A stretch of DNA of 64,000 bases from Brevundimonas goettingensis (GTDB lineage: Bacteria; Pseudomonadota; Alphaproteobacteria; Caulobacterales; Caulobacteraceae): the NCBI RefSeq assembly GCF_017487405.1, contig NZ_CP062222.1, forward strand, positions 791,001 through 855,000, given 5' to 3'. This document shows, piece by piece, positions 38,187-47,810 of this stretch (the stretch's first letter is position 1; every line of letters begins with the position of its first letter). Position numbers and translations under genes: made by a program. The notes beneath the pieces are model-generated. The model was not told where the DNA came from, searched no databases, and worked only from the letters and a program-made list of their open reading frames with translations.

Positions 38187-39446
38187 ATGCCATCCCCTAA
38201 TCGCCGTCTGCCGCACCCCGCGGCCGGCGCAGCCGCGATTACGCTCGCGGCGATCCTGGCCATGCTGGCCCCAGGGTCAGCCTTCGCCGAACCCGTCACC
38301 CTGGCCGAGGCGTTGTCTCGCGCCGCGGCCTCCTCGCCCACGCTGGCGGCCGCCGAAGCCGATGTCGCCGCCGCCGTCGGCCGCGCCCAACAGGCCGGGT
38401 TCCGGCCCAATCCCGAACTCGGCCTCGAGATCGAGAATTTCGCCGGCACTGGCGGCTTCTCCGGCGTCGATGACGCCGAAAGCACCCTGAGCGTCGGCCA
38501 GCGGTTCGAACTCGGCGGCAAGCGGCCCGCACGCGAGCGCGCCGCCCAGGCCGAGGTGGACGCCGCCCGGCTGCGCCTCGCGGTCGCGCGGGCGGACCTG
38601 GAACAACAGGTGCGTGACGCCTACGCCGAGGCCTATGCGGACAGCCGCCGGGTCGAACTGGCCCGCGATCAGTTCATGCGCGCCGATAACCTTCAGACGA
38701 TCGCCACCGAACTGGTCGACGCCGGCCGCGAACCGCCGTTGCGGGCTCTGCGAGCGCGCACCGCCGCCCTGGAAGCGGTCGGACGGGTTCGCGCGGCTGA
38801 AGCCGAGTACGCTGAAGCCCAGCGGGCGCTCGCCGCCCTGTGGGGCGGCGGTGAAGAGCTGCCCGAACCGACCGCCGCTGAGACCCCAGCGGCGCCGAGC
38901 TCGGTCATCGACCCGGCCAGCGCGCTCGACGTGCGTCTCGCCGAGGCGGAGGTGGCCACCTCGGTCGCCGTCGTCGAGCGGGAGCGGACCCTGTCCCGTC
39001 CCGATGTGACCGTCAGCGTCGGCGCCCGCCAGTTCCGGGGCACGGACGACACGGCTCTGGTGTTCGGCGCCTCCATGCCGATCGGTCTGTTCGACCGGAA
39101 CCAGGGCAATATCGTCGCCGCCAACGCCGAGCGGACCGGAGCCGAGGCCCGCCGTAACGCCGCCCTCGCCGGCGCGATCCGGCGGACCCGCGACGCCCAG
39201 GCCGCGCTGCGCACGGCCGAAGCCCAGTTGGCCTTCCTCGAAACCCAGGCCGAACCCGAAGCGATCGAGGCCGTGCGCATCGCGCGTGAAGGCTTCTCGG
39301 CCGGCCGCTTCACCCTGCTGGACGTGCTGGACGCCGAAGAGGCGCTCAACACCGTTCAGGCCGACATGATCACCGCCGAGCTGGAGCGGGCGCAAGCCGT
39401 CGCCGCCCTGACGCGCGCCACCGAAACCGAAGGATCCGCCCAATGA
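38187..39446 (+). CDS. czcC: TolC-family outer-membrane channel of the metal RND pump (CzcC-like)
   Basis: A 419-residue outer-membrane factor. Signal peptide (ITLAAILAMLAPGSAFA), then TLAEALSRAAASSPTLAAAEADVAAA and two long coiled-coil repeats; conserved GFRPNPELGLEIENF, FELGGKRPARERAAQAEVDAA, and LGQ/FDRNQGNI-type turns. It forms the exit duct for metal ions pumped by CzcBA. Its stop overlaps the czcB start (ATGA). Confidence 0.9.
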   Translation: MPSPNRRLPHPAAGAAAITLAAILAMLAPGSAFAEPVTLAEALSRAAASSPTLAAAEADVAAAVGRAQQAGFRPNPELGLEIENFAGTGGFSGVDDAESTLSVGQRFELGGKRPARERAAQAEVDAARLRLAVARADLEQQVRDAYAEAYADSRRVELARDQFMRADNLQTIATELVDAGREPPLRALRARTAALEAVGRVRAAEAEYAEAQRALAALWGGGEELPEPTAAETPAAPSSVIDPASALDVRLAEAEVATSVAVVERERTLSRPDVTVSVGARQFRGTDDTALVFGASMPIGLFDRNQGNIVAANAERTGAEARRNAALAGAIRRTRDAQAALRTAEAQLAFLETQAEPEAIEAVRIAREGFSAGRFTLLDVLDAEEALNTVQADMITAELERAQAVAALTRATETEGSAQ

Positions 39447-40603
39447 AGAGATTGACCAACCAGCAACGCCTGCTCGGCGGCGCGGCGGCGGCCGTGATCG
39501 TCCTCGGCGGCGGGTTCGCCGTCTGGAGCATGACGCGTGGTCCGGAAGCGCCGGCGGAAGCCGCGGCGGAAGCCGAAGAAGAACACGGCGCCGGCGAGGC
39601 CCTGGAGATGGACGCCGCCCGCATTCAGGCGGCCGGCATCATCCTCGCGCCCGTCGGCAGCGGTTCGCTGAGCGCCGAGATCGTGGCCCAGGGCACCGTC
39701 GTGGGCACGCCCCAAGGCGAGGCCGTGCTCGCGGCCCGCGCCGACGGCGTGATCACCGGCGTCTCACTGCGCCTCGGCGACAGCGTGCGCGCCGGCCAGA
39801 CCGTGGCCCTGATCGAGAGCCGCGAGGCCTCCTCCATCGCCGCCGAACGGGCGACCGCCCAGGCCCGGTTGACCGCGGCCCGGCAGGCGCTCGCCCGCGA
39901 GCAGCGGCTGTTCGACTCGCAGATCACCGCGCGACAGGATCTCGAAGCCGCCCAGACCGTCCTGGCGGAGGCCGAGGCGGAAGCGCGCCGGACTTCGTCC
40001 GCTGCCGCCGCCGCCCGGGTCTCCGGCGACGGCCGCAGCACCGGGGTCGTCAGCCCGATCAGCGGGCGAGTGACTGTGTCCAATGCGACGCTCGGCGCCT
40101 TCGTCACGGCCGGGACCGAACTGTTCCGGGTCGCCAACGCCAGCCAGATCGAGGTCCAGGCCTCGGTCTCCGCTGACGACGCGGGGCGGATCGCTCCAGG
40201 CGACCGGGCCAGCATCACCCTGCCGGAAGGCGAGGTCCAGGCCACGGTGCGGTCGATCACCCCGGGGGTGGACGCGGAAAGCCGCGCCGCCACCGTCCTG
40301 CTCACCGTGTCCGGCGTGGGAGGCTTGCGCCCCGGCCAGGCCATCGCCGTGCGGATCTACACCCGCGACGCTCAGACCTCCGCCGGCGTTTCGGTGCCCG
40401 AGGAAGCCATCCAGACCGTCGAAGGCCGCGAAGTGGTCTTCGTCAGAACGGCGACGGGCTTCAACCCCGTGCCGGTCATCGTCGGCCAGCGCAGCGCCGG
40501 CCGGGCCCAGATCACCTCCGGCCTGACGGCGGGGCAGACCGTGGCCACCCGCAACGCCTTCCTTCTGAAGGCCGCGCTCGGCGCCGGCGAAGTGGAGCAC
40601 TAG
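39443..40603 (+). CDS. czcB: RND periplasmic adaptor (CzcB-like)
   Basis: A 386-residue membrane-fusion protein: N-terminal anchor (LGGAAAAVIVLGGGFAVWSM), a lipoyl/barrel-sandwich domain split by an alpha hairpin (residues ~140–190, EREQRLFDSQITARQDLEAAQ-like), a beta barrel and a membrane-proximal domain. It connects CzcA with the outer-membrane channel. A short Glu/His stretch (EAEEEHGAGEALEMD) after the anchor may bind metal. Four bases before czcA. Confidence 0.9.
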   Translation: MKRLTNQQRLLGGAAAAVIVLGGGFAVWSMTRGPEAPAEAAAEAEEEHGAGEALEMDAARIQAAGIILAPVGSGSLSAEIVAQGTVVGTPQGEAVLAARADGVITGVSLRLGDSVRAGQTVALIESREASSIAAERATAQARLTAARQALAREQRLFDSQITARQDLEAAQTVLAEAEAEARRTSSAAAAARVSGDGRSTGVVSPISGRVTVSNATLGAFVTAGTELFRVANASQIEVQASVSADDAGRIAPGDRASITLPEGEVQATVRSITPGVDAESRAATVLLTVSGVGGLRPGQAIAVRIYTRDAQTSAGVSVPEEAIQTVEGREVVFVRTATGFNPVPVIVGQRSAGRAQITSGLTAGQTVATRNAFLLKAALGAGEVEH

Positions 40604-40606
40604 CCC

Positions 40607-43600
40607 ATGATCGCCAACCTCATGGCCCTGTCGGTGCGGGCGCGATGGATGATCATCGCCCTCGTGCTGCTCGTCTCCACCTACGGCGCCTGGCAGCTGA
40701 CACAGCTGCCCATCGACGCCGTGCCCGACATCACCAACAACCAGGTGCAGATCAACACCTCCGACGCCTCGCTCTCCCCCGTCGAGATCGAGAAGCGCGT
40801 CACCTTCCCGGTCGAGACGGCCATGGCCGGCATCCCCGGCCTGCAGTCCACCCGGTCCCTGTCGCGCAACGGCTTCTCGCAGGTCACGGTGATCTTCGAG
40901 GAGAACGTCGACCTCTATTTCGCGCGGCAACAGGTCAGCGAGCGCCTCGTCCAGGCCCAGGAAAGCCTGCCAGAGGGCGTCCAGCCCCAGATCGGACCGG
41001 TCACCACCGGTCTGGGCGAAGTCTTCATGTACGCCATCGACTTCACCAACCCGGGCGGGCGAGGCGCGACCGTGCGTAACGGCCAGCCGGGCTGGCAGTC
41101 CGACGGGTCGTTCCTGACCCCGGAAGGCGACCGCCTGACCGACGACATCTCCCGCGCGGCCTATCTCCGGACCGTGCAGGACTGGATCATCGCGCCGCAG
41201 CTGCGGACGGTGAACGGCGTGGCCGGCGTCGACACCATCGGCGGCTTCGAGAAACAGTATGTCGTCGAACCCGACCCGACCCGCTTGGCCCAGTACGGCG
41301 TCTCCTTCAGCGAACTGGCCGCCGGTCTGGAATCCGCCAACCTCTCCGTCGGCGCCAATTTCGTCGAGCGGGGCGGCGAGGCCTATCTGGTGCGGGCCGA
41401 CGCCCGTATCCGCAGCCTGAGCCAGATTGAGGAAGCCATCGTCGCCACCCGTGGCGGCGTGCCCGTCGCCGTTCGCGACGTCGCCGCCGTCCGTCTCGGT
41501 GGGGACCTGCGCACCGGCGGGGCCACCATGAACGGCCACGAGGTCGTCATCGGCACCACCCTGATGCTGATCGGCGAGAACAGCCGCACGGTCGCCCGTT
41601 CGGTCGGCGAACAGCTGGAGACGACCGTTCGGTCTCTCCCGCCGGGGATCAAGGTGACCCCCGTCCTCGACCGGTCCAAACTGGTCAACGCCACCATCTC
41701 CACCGTTCAGCGCAACCTGATCGAGGGCGCCATCCTCGTGGCGGTGGCTCTGTTCCTGCTCCTGGGCAATGTCCGCGCCGCCCTGATCGCGGTGGCGATC
41801 ATCCCGATCTCCTTCTTCATGACCGCCATCGGCATGAACTTCATGGGGGTGTCGGGCAATCTGATGAGCCTGGGGGCGCTCGACTTCGGCCTCATCGTCG
41901 ACGGCTCGGTGATCATCATCGAGAACTGCCTGCGGCGGCTGGCCGAGCGCCAACACCACGAGGGCCGGTTGCTGAGCCTGCGCGAGCGGCTCGAGGAAAC
42001 AACCATCGCCACCCAGGAGATGATCAAGCCGACCGTCTACGGCCAGGCCATCATCCTGCTGGTCTTCGCGCCGCTGCTCACCTTCCAGGGCGTCGAGGGC
42101 AAGACCTTCTCGCCCATGGCCATCACCCTGATGCTGGCCCTGGTCGCGGCCTTCATCCTGTCCATCACCTTCATCCCGGCGATGGTCGCCCTGGTGATGC
42201 GCAACAAGGTCTCCGAAAAGGACGTCTTCGTCATTCGCTGGATCAAGGCGAAGTACGAGCCTGTGCTGCGTCAGGCCGTGGCCCGGCCCTGGCCCTTCGT
42301 GGGCGGCGGTCTGGCCCTGTTCGCCGTCGCCGGGGTGATCTTCACCATGCTGGGACAGGAGTTCATCCCGACACTGGACGAACGCAACCTCGCCATGGCC
42401 TCCCAACGGGTGCCCTCCACGGCGGTGGAGCAGTCGATCCGCATGCAGCGGGGCGTGGAGAGCGCGATCATCGCCTTGCCCGAGGTCGAGCTGATGTTCT
42501 CCAAGACCGGCACCGCCGAGGTGGCCACCGATCCGATGCCGCCCAACATCTCGGACGGCTTCATCATCCTCAAGCCGCAGGACCAGTGGCCGGACGGGGT
42601 GAACACCAAGGAAGACGTGATCGAACGCATCGAGGCCGCGGCGGCGGGCCAAGTCGGCAACGGCTATGAGCTCAGCCAGCCGATCGAGTTGCGGTTCAAC
42701 GAACTGATCGCCGGCGTCCGCGGCGACGTCGCCATCAAGATCTATGGCGACGATCTCGACAAGCTGACGGCCACGGCCAACCGGATCGCGGCCCAGCTGA
42801 ACGCCACGCCGGGCGCGGCCGACGTCAAGGTCGAACAGACCGACGGCGCGCCGTCTCTGGACGTGACCTTCGACCGGGCCGCCATCGCGCGGTTCGGCCT
42901 GACGGTGGAGGAGGTGGCCGACACGGTCGCCGCCGCCATGGGCGGGCGTGAGGCCGGGCAGCTGTTCGAAGGCGACCGCCGCTTCGACGTGGTGGTCCGC
43001 GTGCCCAACGCCAGCCGACACGACCTCGACGCCCTCGGCGCCATCCCTGTGATGTTGCCGGAAGCGGAGGGCCGCACACGGGCGTCCGTCCCGTTGCGGC
43101 AGGTGGCGTCGTTCCGCTTCGCCGAGGGGCTGAACCAGATCAGCCGCGAGAACGGCAAGCGTCGCGTCGTGGTCCAGGCCAACGTCCGCGGCCGCGACGT
43201 CGGGTCGTTCGTCCGGGAGGCCATGCCCAAGGTGGAGACGGTCGCCTTGCCGGCCGGCTCCTGGATCGAGTGGGGCGGCCAATTCCAGAACCTCAAGGCG
43301 GCCTCCGACCGCCTGTCGCTGGTCGTGCCGATCTGCTTCCTGGCCATCTTCGCGGTGCTCTTCCTCGCCGTGGGGACGTTCGGGCGGGCGGTGGCGGTCT
43401 TCCTCACCGTGCCGCTCGGTCTGGCGGGCGGCGTCTTCGCCCTGGCCCTCACCGGCATCTCCTTCTCGGTGTCGGCGGCGGTGGGCTTTATCTGCCTCGC
43501 CGGGGTCGCGGTGCTGAACGGCCTGGTGGTGATGTCGTCGATCCGGCAACGGCTCGACGCCGGAATGGAGCTCTCCCGCTCCATCATCGAGGGCTGCATG

Positions 43601-43852
43601 GAGCGGGTGCGGCCGGTCATCATGACCGGCCTGGTCCCGGCCATCGGCTTCGTGCCCATGGCCCTGGCCCACGGCACCGGCGCCGAGGTGCAGAAGCCCC
43701 TGGCCATGGTCGTCATCGGCGGCTTGGTCACCGCAACCCTGCTGACGCTGCTCGTCCTGCCGGCGATGAGCCGGCTGGTCCTCGGCCTGACCGAGGGACG
43801 GCGTCCCAAGCCCACCGACGCGCCGGCCGGCGAACCGGTTCCGGCGGAATAG
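40607..43852 (+). CDS. czcA: Heavy-metal RND efflux pump CzcA/CusA family
   Basis: A 1081-residue inner-membrane proton/metal antiporter with twelve helices and two large periplasmic loops. Conserved blocks: TQLPIDAVPDITNNQVQINT, VEIEKRVTFPVETAMAGIPGL, the helix-4 proton-relay segment NLMSLGALDFGLIVDGSVIIIEN (D-x-G-x-x-x-D-G as in HME1/HME2-type pumps), and EFIPTLDERNLAM. The D-G-S-V form of helix 4 fits divalent-metal (Zn/Co/Cd) pumps better than Cu/Ag pumps, but the substrate is inferred. Confidence 0.95.
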   Translation: MIANLMALSVRARWMIIALVLLVSTYGAWQLTQLPIDAVPDITNNQVQINTSDASLSPVEIEKRVTFPVETAMAGIPGLQSTRSLSRNGFSQVTVIFEENVDLYFARQQVSERLVQAQESLPEGVQPQIGPVTTGLGEVFMYAIDFTNPGGRGATVRNGQPGWQSDGSFLTPEGDRLTDDISRAAYLRTVQDWIIAPQLRTVNGVAGVDTIGGFEKQYVVEPDPTRLAQYGVSFSELAAGLESANLSVGANFVERGGEAYLVRADARIRSLSQIEEAIVATRGGVPVAVRDVAAVRLGGDLRTGGATMNGHEVVIGTTLMLIGENSRTVARSVGEQLETTVRSLPPGIKVTPVLDRSKLVNATISTVQRNLIEGAILVAVALFLLLGNVRAALIAVAIIPISFFMTAIGMNFMGVSGNLMSLGALDFGLIVDGSVIIIENCLRRLAERQHHEGRLLSLRERLEETTIATQEMIKPTVYGQAIILLVFAPLLTFQGVEGKTFSPMAITLMLALVAAFILSITFIPAMVALVMRNKVSEKDVFVIRWIKAKYEPVLRQAVARPWPFVGGGLALFAVAGVIFTMLGQEFIPTLDERNLAMASQRVPSTAVEQSIRMQRGVESAIIALPEVELMFSKTGTAEVATDPMPPNISDGFIILKPQDQWPDGVNTKEDVIERIEAAAAGQVGNGYELSQPIELRFNELIAGVRGDVAIKIYGDDLDKLTATANRIAAQLNATPGAADVKVEQTDGAPSLDVTFDRAAIARFGLTVEEVADTVAAAMGGREAGQLFEGDRRFDVVVRVPNASRHDLDALGAIPVMLPEAEGRTRASVPLRQVASFRFAEGLNQISRENGKRRVVVQANVRGRDVGSFVREAMPKVETVALPAGSWIEWGGQFQNLKAASDRLSLVVPICFLAIFAVLFLAVGTFGRAVAVFLTVPLGLAGGVFALALTGISFSVSAAVGFICLAGVAVLNGLVVMSSIRQRLDAGMELSRSIIEGCMERVRPVIMTGLVPAIGFVPMALAHGTGAEVQKPLAMVVIGGLVTATLLTLLVLPAMSRLVLGLTEGRRPKPTDAPAGEPVPAE

Positions 43853-43859
43853 TCCCGGT

Positions 43860-43896
43860 CCCCGCCGTCGCGTCGGCGGCGGGGATCTCCCTTTTC
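43860..43896 (+). terminator. Hairpin between czcA and DUF190 gene (possible attenuator)
   Basis: CCCCGCCG pairs with CGGCGGGG (8 bp, 9-base loop) followed by ATCTCCCTTTT. It may reduce read-through from the pump genes into the next part of the operon. Confidence 0.5.
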
Positions 43897-43907
43897 AGGA
43901 GGCGATC

Positions 43908-44246
43908 ATGTCCGACCCCATCAAACTGATGCGCATCTACACCGACGAGGCCGCCTATTTCGGCGATCGCAAGGTCTTCGAAATCGTGGCCGAGCGGGCC
44001 CGGTCCGCCGGTCTGGCCGGCGGGACCGTGCTGCAGGCCCTCGTCGGCTTCGGCCACACCCCGCACCTGCATCGCCGTCACGTCCTCGACGACGACCAAT
44101 CCCTCATCGTGGAACTGCTCGATCATGAGTCCAAGCTGAGGGGTTTCCTTGAAACCCTCTCCGACCTCGAACACCTCGGCCCGGTCACGCTCGAGGCGGT
44201 CGAGGTCCTGCGTTGGCCCAACCCCGCTCCGGCGGACGCCGACTAG
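43908..44246 (+). CDS. DUF190 protein
   Basis: A 112-residue PII-like small protein of the DUF190 family: LMRIYTDEAAYFGDRKVFEIVAERARSAGLAGGTVLQALVGFG. DUF190 proteins are often next to CrcB/fluoride or metal-efflux genes and may be trimeric sensors. It has a GGAGG ribosome site and lies between czcA and a second transporter in the same direction. Confidence 0.88.
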   Translation: MSDPIKLMRIYTDEAAYFGDRKVFEIVAERARSAGLAGGTVLQALVGFGHTPHLHRRHVLDDDQSLIVELLDHESKLRGFLETLSDLEHLGPVTLEAVEVLRWPNPAPADAD

Positions 44247-44256
44247 GAGAGCGGCT

Positions 44257-44859
44257 TTGACGGCTCGCGATCAAACCGAACGTCAGCAGCGTCGCACGCT
44301 GTTGACGGTCCTCGCGCTCAACGCCGGACTGGCGGGTGCGCTCGGCGTCGGCGGCGTCACCGCCGATTCCAGCGCCTTGCTCGCCAACGCCGTCGACAAT
44401 GCATCCGACGCCGCCGTCTATCTGATCAGCTTCCTGGCGATCGGTCGGGACGGGTCGTGGAAGCGGGGCGCGGCCCGTCTGTCCGGGATCATGCTGCTGA
44501 TCTTCGCCGCCGGCGTCCTGCTCGACGCCGGGCGCCGGTTCCTCGTCGGAACAGAGCCGATCGGCCCGACCATGATGGGGCTGGCCGTGGTCGCCGCCGT
44601 CGTCAATCTTATCTGCCTGCACCTGATCCGTCGCCAGAACAGCGGCGACGTCAACATGAAGGCGGCCGAAACCTTCAGCTTCAACGACTTCGCCTCGAAC
44701 GGCGGCATCCTCGTCGCCGGAGGACTGGTGATGTGGCTGGACCAGGCTTGGCCCGACCTGGTTGTCGGCGTGCTGGTCGCCGCCATCGCCGCCAAGGGTG
44801 GGGTCGAAATCCTGCGCGACGCAGCTCGCGCCAAATCCGACAAGGAGAGCGGCGTATGA
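44257..44859 (+). CDS. Second short CDF-like cation transporter
   Basis: A 200-residue six-helix protein related to the one at 36.4 kb and likewise lacking the C-terminal cytoplasmic domain. Helix 2 shows D-N-A-S-D (DxxxD); helix 5 has F-S-F-N-D where HxxxD is expected. The likely start is TTG 44257 after AGGAGAG. Its stop overlaps the ATPase start. Likely a divalent cation exporter; the ion is unknown. Confidence 0.78.
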   Translation: MTARDQTERQQRRTLLTVLALNAGLAGALGVGGVTADSSALLANAVDNASDAAVYLISFLAIGRDGSWKRGAARLSGIMLLIFAAGVLLDAGRRFLVGTEPIGPTMMGLAVVAAVVNLICLHLIRRQNSGDVNMKAAETFSFNDFASNGGILVAGGLVMWLDQAWPDLVVGVLVAAIAAKGGVEILRDAARAKSDKESGV

Positions 44860-46943
44860 CGTCGACACATTCGTCCGAAGAGCAGACCAAGGCCGCAGAC
44901 CACGGTCCCGGAGATGGCCACGATCACGGCCATGGCGGCATCCTCGGTCCCAACACCGAGGTGATCTTCGCGCTCTCGTCGGGCGCAGCCTTGGGTGTGG
45001 GGTTCGCGCTGGAGAAGCTCGCGCCGGGCGTCCCGACCTGGATCCCGCTCGCGCTCTACCTTGTCGCCTACGCGTTCGGCGGCTTCTTCACCGTCCGCGA
45101 GGCGGTCCAGAACCTCCTGCAGAAGCGGTTCGAGATCGATACCCTGATGCTCGTCGCCGCCGCAGGCGCGGCGGCGCTCGGTGCCTGGGCCGAAGGCGCG
45201 CTCTTGCTGTTTCTGTTCAGCATCGGTCATGCGCTTGAGCACTACGCCATGGGGCGGGCCAAACGGGCGATCGAGGCCTTGGCGGATCTGGCGCCCCGGA
45301 CCGCCCACGTGCGGCGTGACGGGCAGGTCGTCGAACTGCCGGTCGAAGAACTGCTGGTCGGCGATACCGTGGTGGTGCGTCCGAACGAGCGCCTTCCGGC
45401 CGACGGCTTCGTCGTGGTGGGAACGACAAGCATCAATCAGGCCCCGGTGACCGGCGAGAGCATGCCGGTGGACAAGCAGCCGGTCCCGGACGCCGCCGCG
45501 GCGCGCGAGCGGCCGGCCCAGGTCGGATCGGCGTCCCTCGTCTTCGCGGGCACCATCAACGGCGCGGGTGCGATCGAGATCGAGACCACCCGCAAATCGA
45601 GCGACACCACCCTAGCCAAGGTGGTCCGGATGGTGAGCGAGGCCGAGACCCAGAAGTCGCCGACCCAGCGCTTCACGGACAGGTTCGAGCGTATCTTCGT
45701 ACCCGTCGTCCTGGGCTTGGCCTTCGTGTTGTTGTTCGCCTGGGTGGTGGTCGATGAGCCGTTCCGCGACAGCTTCTATCGCGCCATGGCCGTCCTGGTC
45801 GCCGCGAGCCCTTGCGCGCTCGCCATCGCTACCCCGAGCGCGGTCCTGTCGGGCGTCGCCCGTGCGGCGCGCGCGGGTGTTCTGATCAAGGGCGGCGCGC
45901 CGTTGGAGAATCTGGGCTCGCTCAACGCCATCGCCTTCGACAAGACCGGGACCCTGACCGAGGGTCGGCCCCGGATCACCGACGTCATGCCGGTGCGCGG
46001 GACGACGGAAGCCGACCTCCTCGCGATCGCGGTCGCCGTCGAGCGGCTCAGCGACCATCCGCTCGCGGAAGCGATCGCCCGCGACGGCTCTGAACGGCTG
46101 GGCGATACCGCGCTCGTGGCCGCGACCGAGCTCAAGAGCCTGACCGGCAAGGGGGTGACGGCCCAACACGGCGGCGAGACGATCTGGATCGGCAAGCCCG
46201 AGATGTTCGGGGCCGACGGCGTGGCGGGTCTCGACGACGAGACGACGGCCGTCGTCGCGCAACTGCGCGAGCAAGGGCGGACCCTGATGGTGGTGCGGCG
46301 CGGGACGCGAGACCTCGGTGTCATCGGCCTGCTCGACACGCCCCGGGTTGCGGCCGGGCCGGCGCTCGCCGCGCTGCGGGCCCTCGGCGTCCAGCGCATG
46401 ATTATGATCTCGGGCGATCACCAGAAGGCCGCCCAGGCCATCGCGGAGCAGGTCGGGCTGACCGAGGCGTGGGGCGATCTCATGCCGGAGGACAAGGTCG
46501 ACGCCATCAAGAAACTCCGCGCGGACGGCAAGATCGCCATGGTGGGCGACGGCGTGAACGACGCCCCCGCCATGGCCACGGCCACGGTCGGCATCGCCAT
46601 GGGCGCGGCCGGGTCCGATGTCGCTCTGGAGACCGCGGATGTCGCCCTGATGTCCGACGATCTGGCGCAACTGCCGTTCACGGTCGGCCTTAGCCGGCAG
46701 ACCCGCCGGATCATCCTCCAGAACCTCTATGTGAGCCTCGGCGTGGTCGCCTTCCTGGTGCCGGCGACCATCCTCGGCCTTGGCATCGGCCCCGCCGTGG
46801 CGCTCCACGAAGGCTCGACCCTGCTGGTGGTGTTCAACGCCCTTCGGCTGCTTGCCTACCGCGATCCGGCCCGGACGGCCGTCTCAACCGCAATCCCGGC
46901 GGGCCCTGCGGCCTCTCCGGCGCTCTCGAGGACATCGATATGA
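44856..46943 (+). CDS. P1B-4-type metal-translocating ATPase (CzcP-like)
   Basis: A 695-residue P-type ATPase. The transmembrane metal site is S-P-C (VAASPCALAIATPSAV), with HEGSTLLVVFNALRLL in the last helices; SPC plus HEGST marks the P1B-4 group (CzcP/CoaT/CtpD; Zn, Co, Cd or Fe). There is no N-terminal HMA domain; instead residues 15–28 are His/Asp-rich (DHGPGDGHDHGHGG). DKTGTLTEGRP (phosphorylated Asp), VTGESMPVDK and GDGVNDAPAMATA are intact. It complements the CzcCBA pump by moving metal from cytoplasm to periplasm. Confidence 0.93.
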   Translation: MTSTHSSEEQTKAADHGPGDGHDHGHGGILGPNTEVIFALSSGAALGVGFALEKLAPGVPTWIPLALYLVAYAFGGFFTVREAVQNLLQKRFEIDTLMLVAAAGAAALGAWAEGALLLFLFSIGHALEHYAMGRAKRAIEALADLAPRTAHVRRDGQVVELPVEELLVGDTVVVRPNERLPADGFVVVGTTSINQAPVTGESMPVDKQPVPDAAAARERPAQVGSASLVFAGTINGAGAIEIETTRKSSDTTLAKVVRMVSEAETQKSPTQRFTDRFERIFVPVVLGLAFVLLFAWVVVDEPFRDSFYRAMAVLVAASPCALAIATPSAVLSGVARAARAGVLIKGGAPLENLGSLNAIAFDKTGTLTEGRPRITDVMPVRGTTEADLLAIAVAVERLSDHPLAEAIARDGSERLGDTALVAATELKSLTGKGVTAQHGGETIWIGKPEMFGADGVAGLDDETTAVVAQLREQGRTLMVVRRGTRDLGVIGLLDTPRVAAGPALAALRALGVQRMIMISGDHQKAAQAIAEQVGLTEAWGDLMPEDKVDAIKKLRADGKIAMVGDGVNDAPAMATATVGIAMGAAGSDVALETADVALMSDDLAQLPFTVGLSRQTRRIILQNLYVSLGVVAFLVPATILGLGIGPAVALHEGSTLLVVFNALRLLAYRDPARTAVSTAIPAGPAASPALSRTSI

Positions 46944-47383
46944 AACGGATCGGATGGGCCTCCGTCATCGCCGTCTTTCTCGCCCTGTCGGCCTTCGCCT
47001 TCGGCATGATCTCGCGGCAGGCCCGCGACGTCCCCGATCGGGGCCCGGCCGTGGACGCGCGTCCGATCGACACCGGGGCGAGCCACGCCGGAGGACCGGC
47101 CGACAACCCCTCGACGGCGGCCTATCGTGAAGCGAGCGCCCAGATGCACGCGGCCATGAGTATCGACTACACGGGCGACCCCGACATCGACTTCCTGCGC
47201 GGCATGATCGCTCACCATGAAGGCGCCCTCGCCATGGCGAAGATCGCCGTCGAGCACGGGGAGGCCCGGGACGTCCGCAATCTGGCCGAGGAGATCATCG
47301 CCGCGCAGGACGCCGAAATCGTCCGGATGAAGGTAATGCTTGCCCGCCACGAGGACGCCCCGGTCCCCGCCGGAAGGCCCTGA
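46940..47383 (+). CDS. DUF305 (CopM-like) periplasmic protein
   Basis: A 147-residue protein with an N-terminal anchor (ASVIAVFLALSAFAFGMI) and a four-helix DUF305 domain: MHAAMSIDYTGDPDIDFLRGMIAHHEGALAMAKI … RNLAEEIIAAQDAEIVRMKVML. The HH and Met-rich surface binds metals (copper or silver in CopM). Overlaps the ATPase gene by 4 bases, so it belongs to the metal operon. Confidence 0.9.
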   Translation: MKRIGWASVIAVFLALSAFAFGMISRQARDVPDRGPAVDARPIDTGASHAGGPADNPSTAAYREASAQMHAAMSIDYTGDPDIDFLRGMIAHHEGALAMAKIAVEHGEARDVRNLAEEIIAAQDAEIVRMKVMLARHEDAPVPAGRP

Positions 47384-47387
47384 GTCA

Positions 47388-47810
47388 GTGGCGGGCAAGC
47401 GCTTCACCGTCCGAAGTCGCGACATTCGCTGGCGCGAGGGCCGCTACGGCAAGCGACGGCGATCGCCGTTGTTGAGCCGCCCGCCGAGACCGCGGCCCGT
47501 CCTTGATGTGGTGATCGCGCTCGTCGCCAGCCTGATCGCAGGGGGACTCGTGCTCTGCATGGCCTTCCTGCTGCTTGGCTCCTACGGCTTGCCCCTTCAT
47601 CTGGGGTATGGCGTCATCCTCGCCGGCGTGACCCTCTGCAGCCTGCTGATGGGCCCGCGCGACCGGGGAGGGGTGATGATCACGGCCGGTCTGGCGCTCG
47701 TCTGGATCCTGGGAACGGCGAGCCTCTACGTCGTTCGGGACGCTATTCATCTCCGCCCCCACGAACACCGCAAGCCGGCGGCGGTGGTCTTCGGTCGGGA
47801 GCCGTCCTGA
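47388..47810 (+). CDS. Hypothetical three-helix membrane protein
   Basis: A 140-residue protein starting at GTG 47388. A basic N-terminus (RFTVRSRDIRWREGRYGKRRR) is followed by three helices (LDVVIALVASLIAGGLVLCMAFLLLG, LGYGVILAGVTLCSLLMG, GGVMITAGLALVWILGTASLYVV). No family was recognised. Tightly packed between DUF305 and the acyltransferase, so likely co-transcribed. Confidence 0.55.
   Translation: MAGKRFTVRSRDIRWREGRYGKRRRSPLLSRPPRPRPVLDVVIALVASLIAGGLVLCMAFLLLGSYGLPLHLGYGVILAGVTLCSLLMGPRDRGGVMITAGLALVWILGTASLYVVRDAIHLRPHEHRKPAAVVFGREPS

Noticed and set aside
39764..43672. 1302-codon open frame on the minus strand under czcBA
   Set aside because: It mirrors the codon pattern of czcB/czcA; the product is His/Gly/Asp-rich with no domain. 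A high-GC shadow frame.
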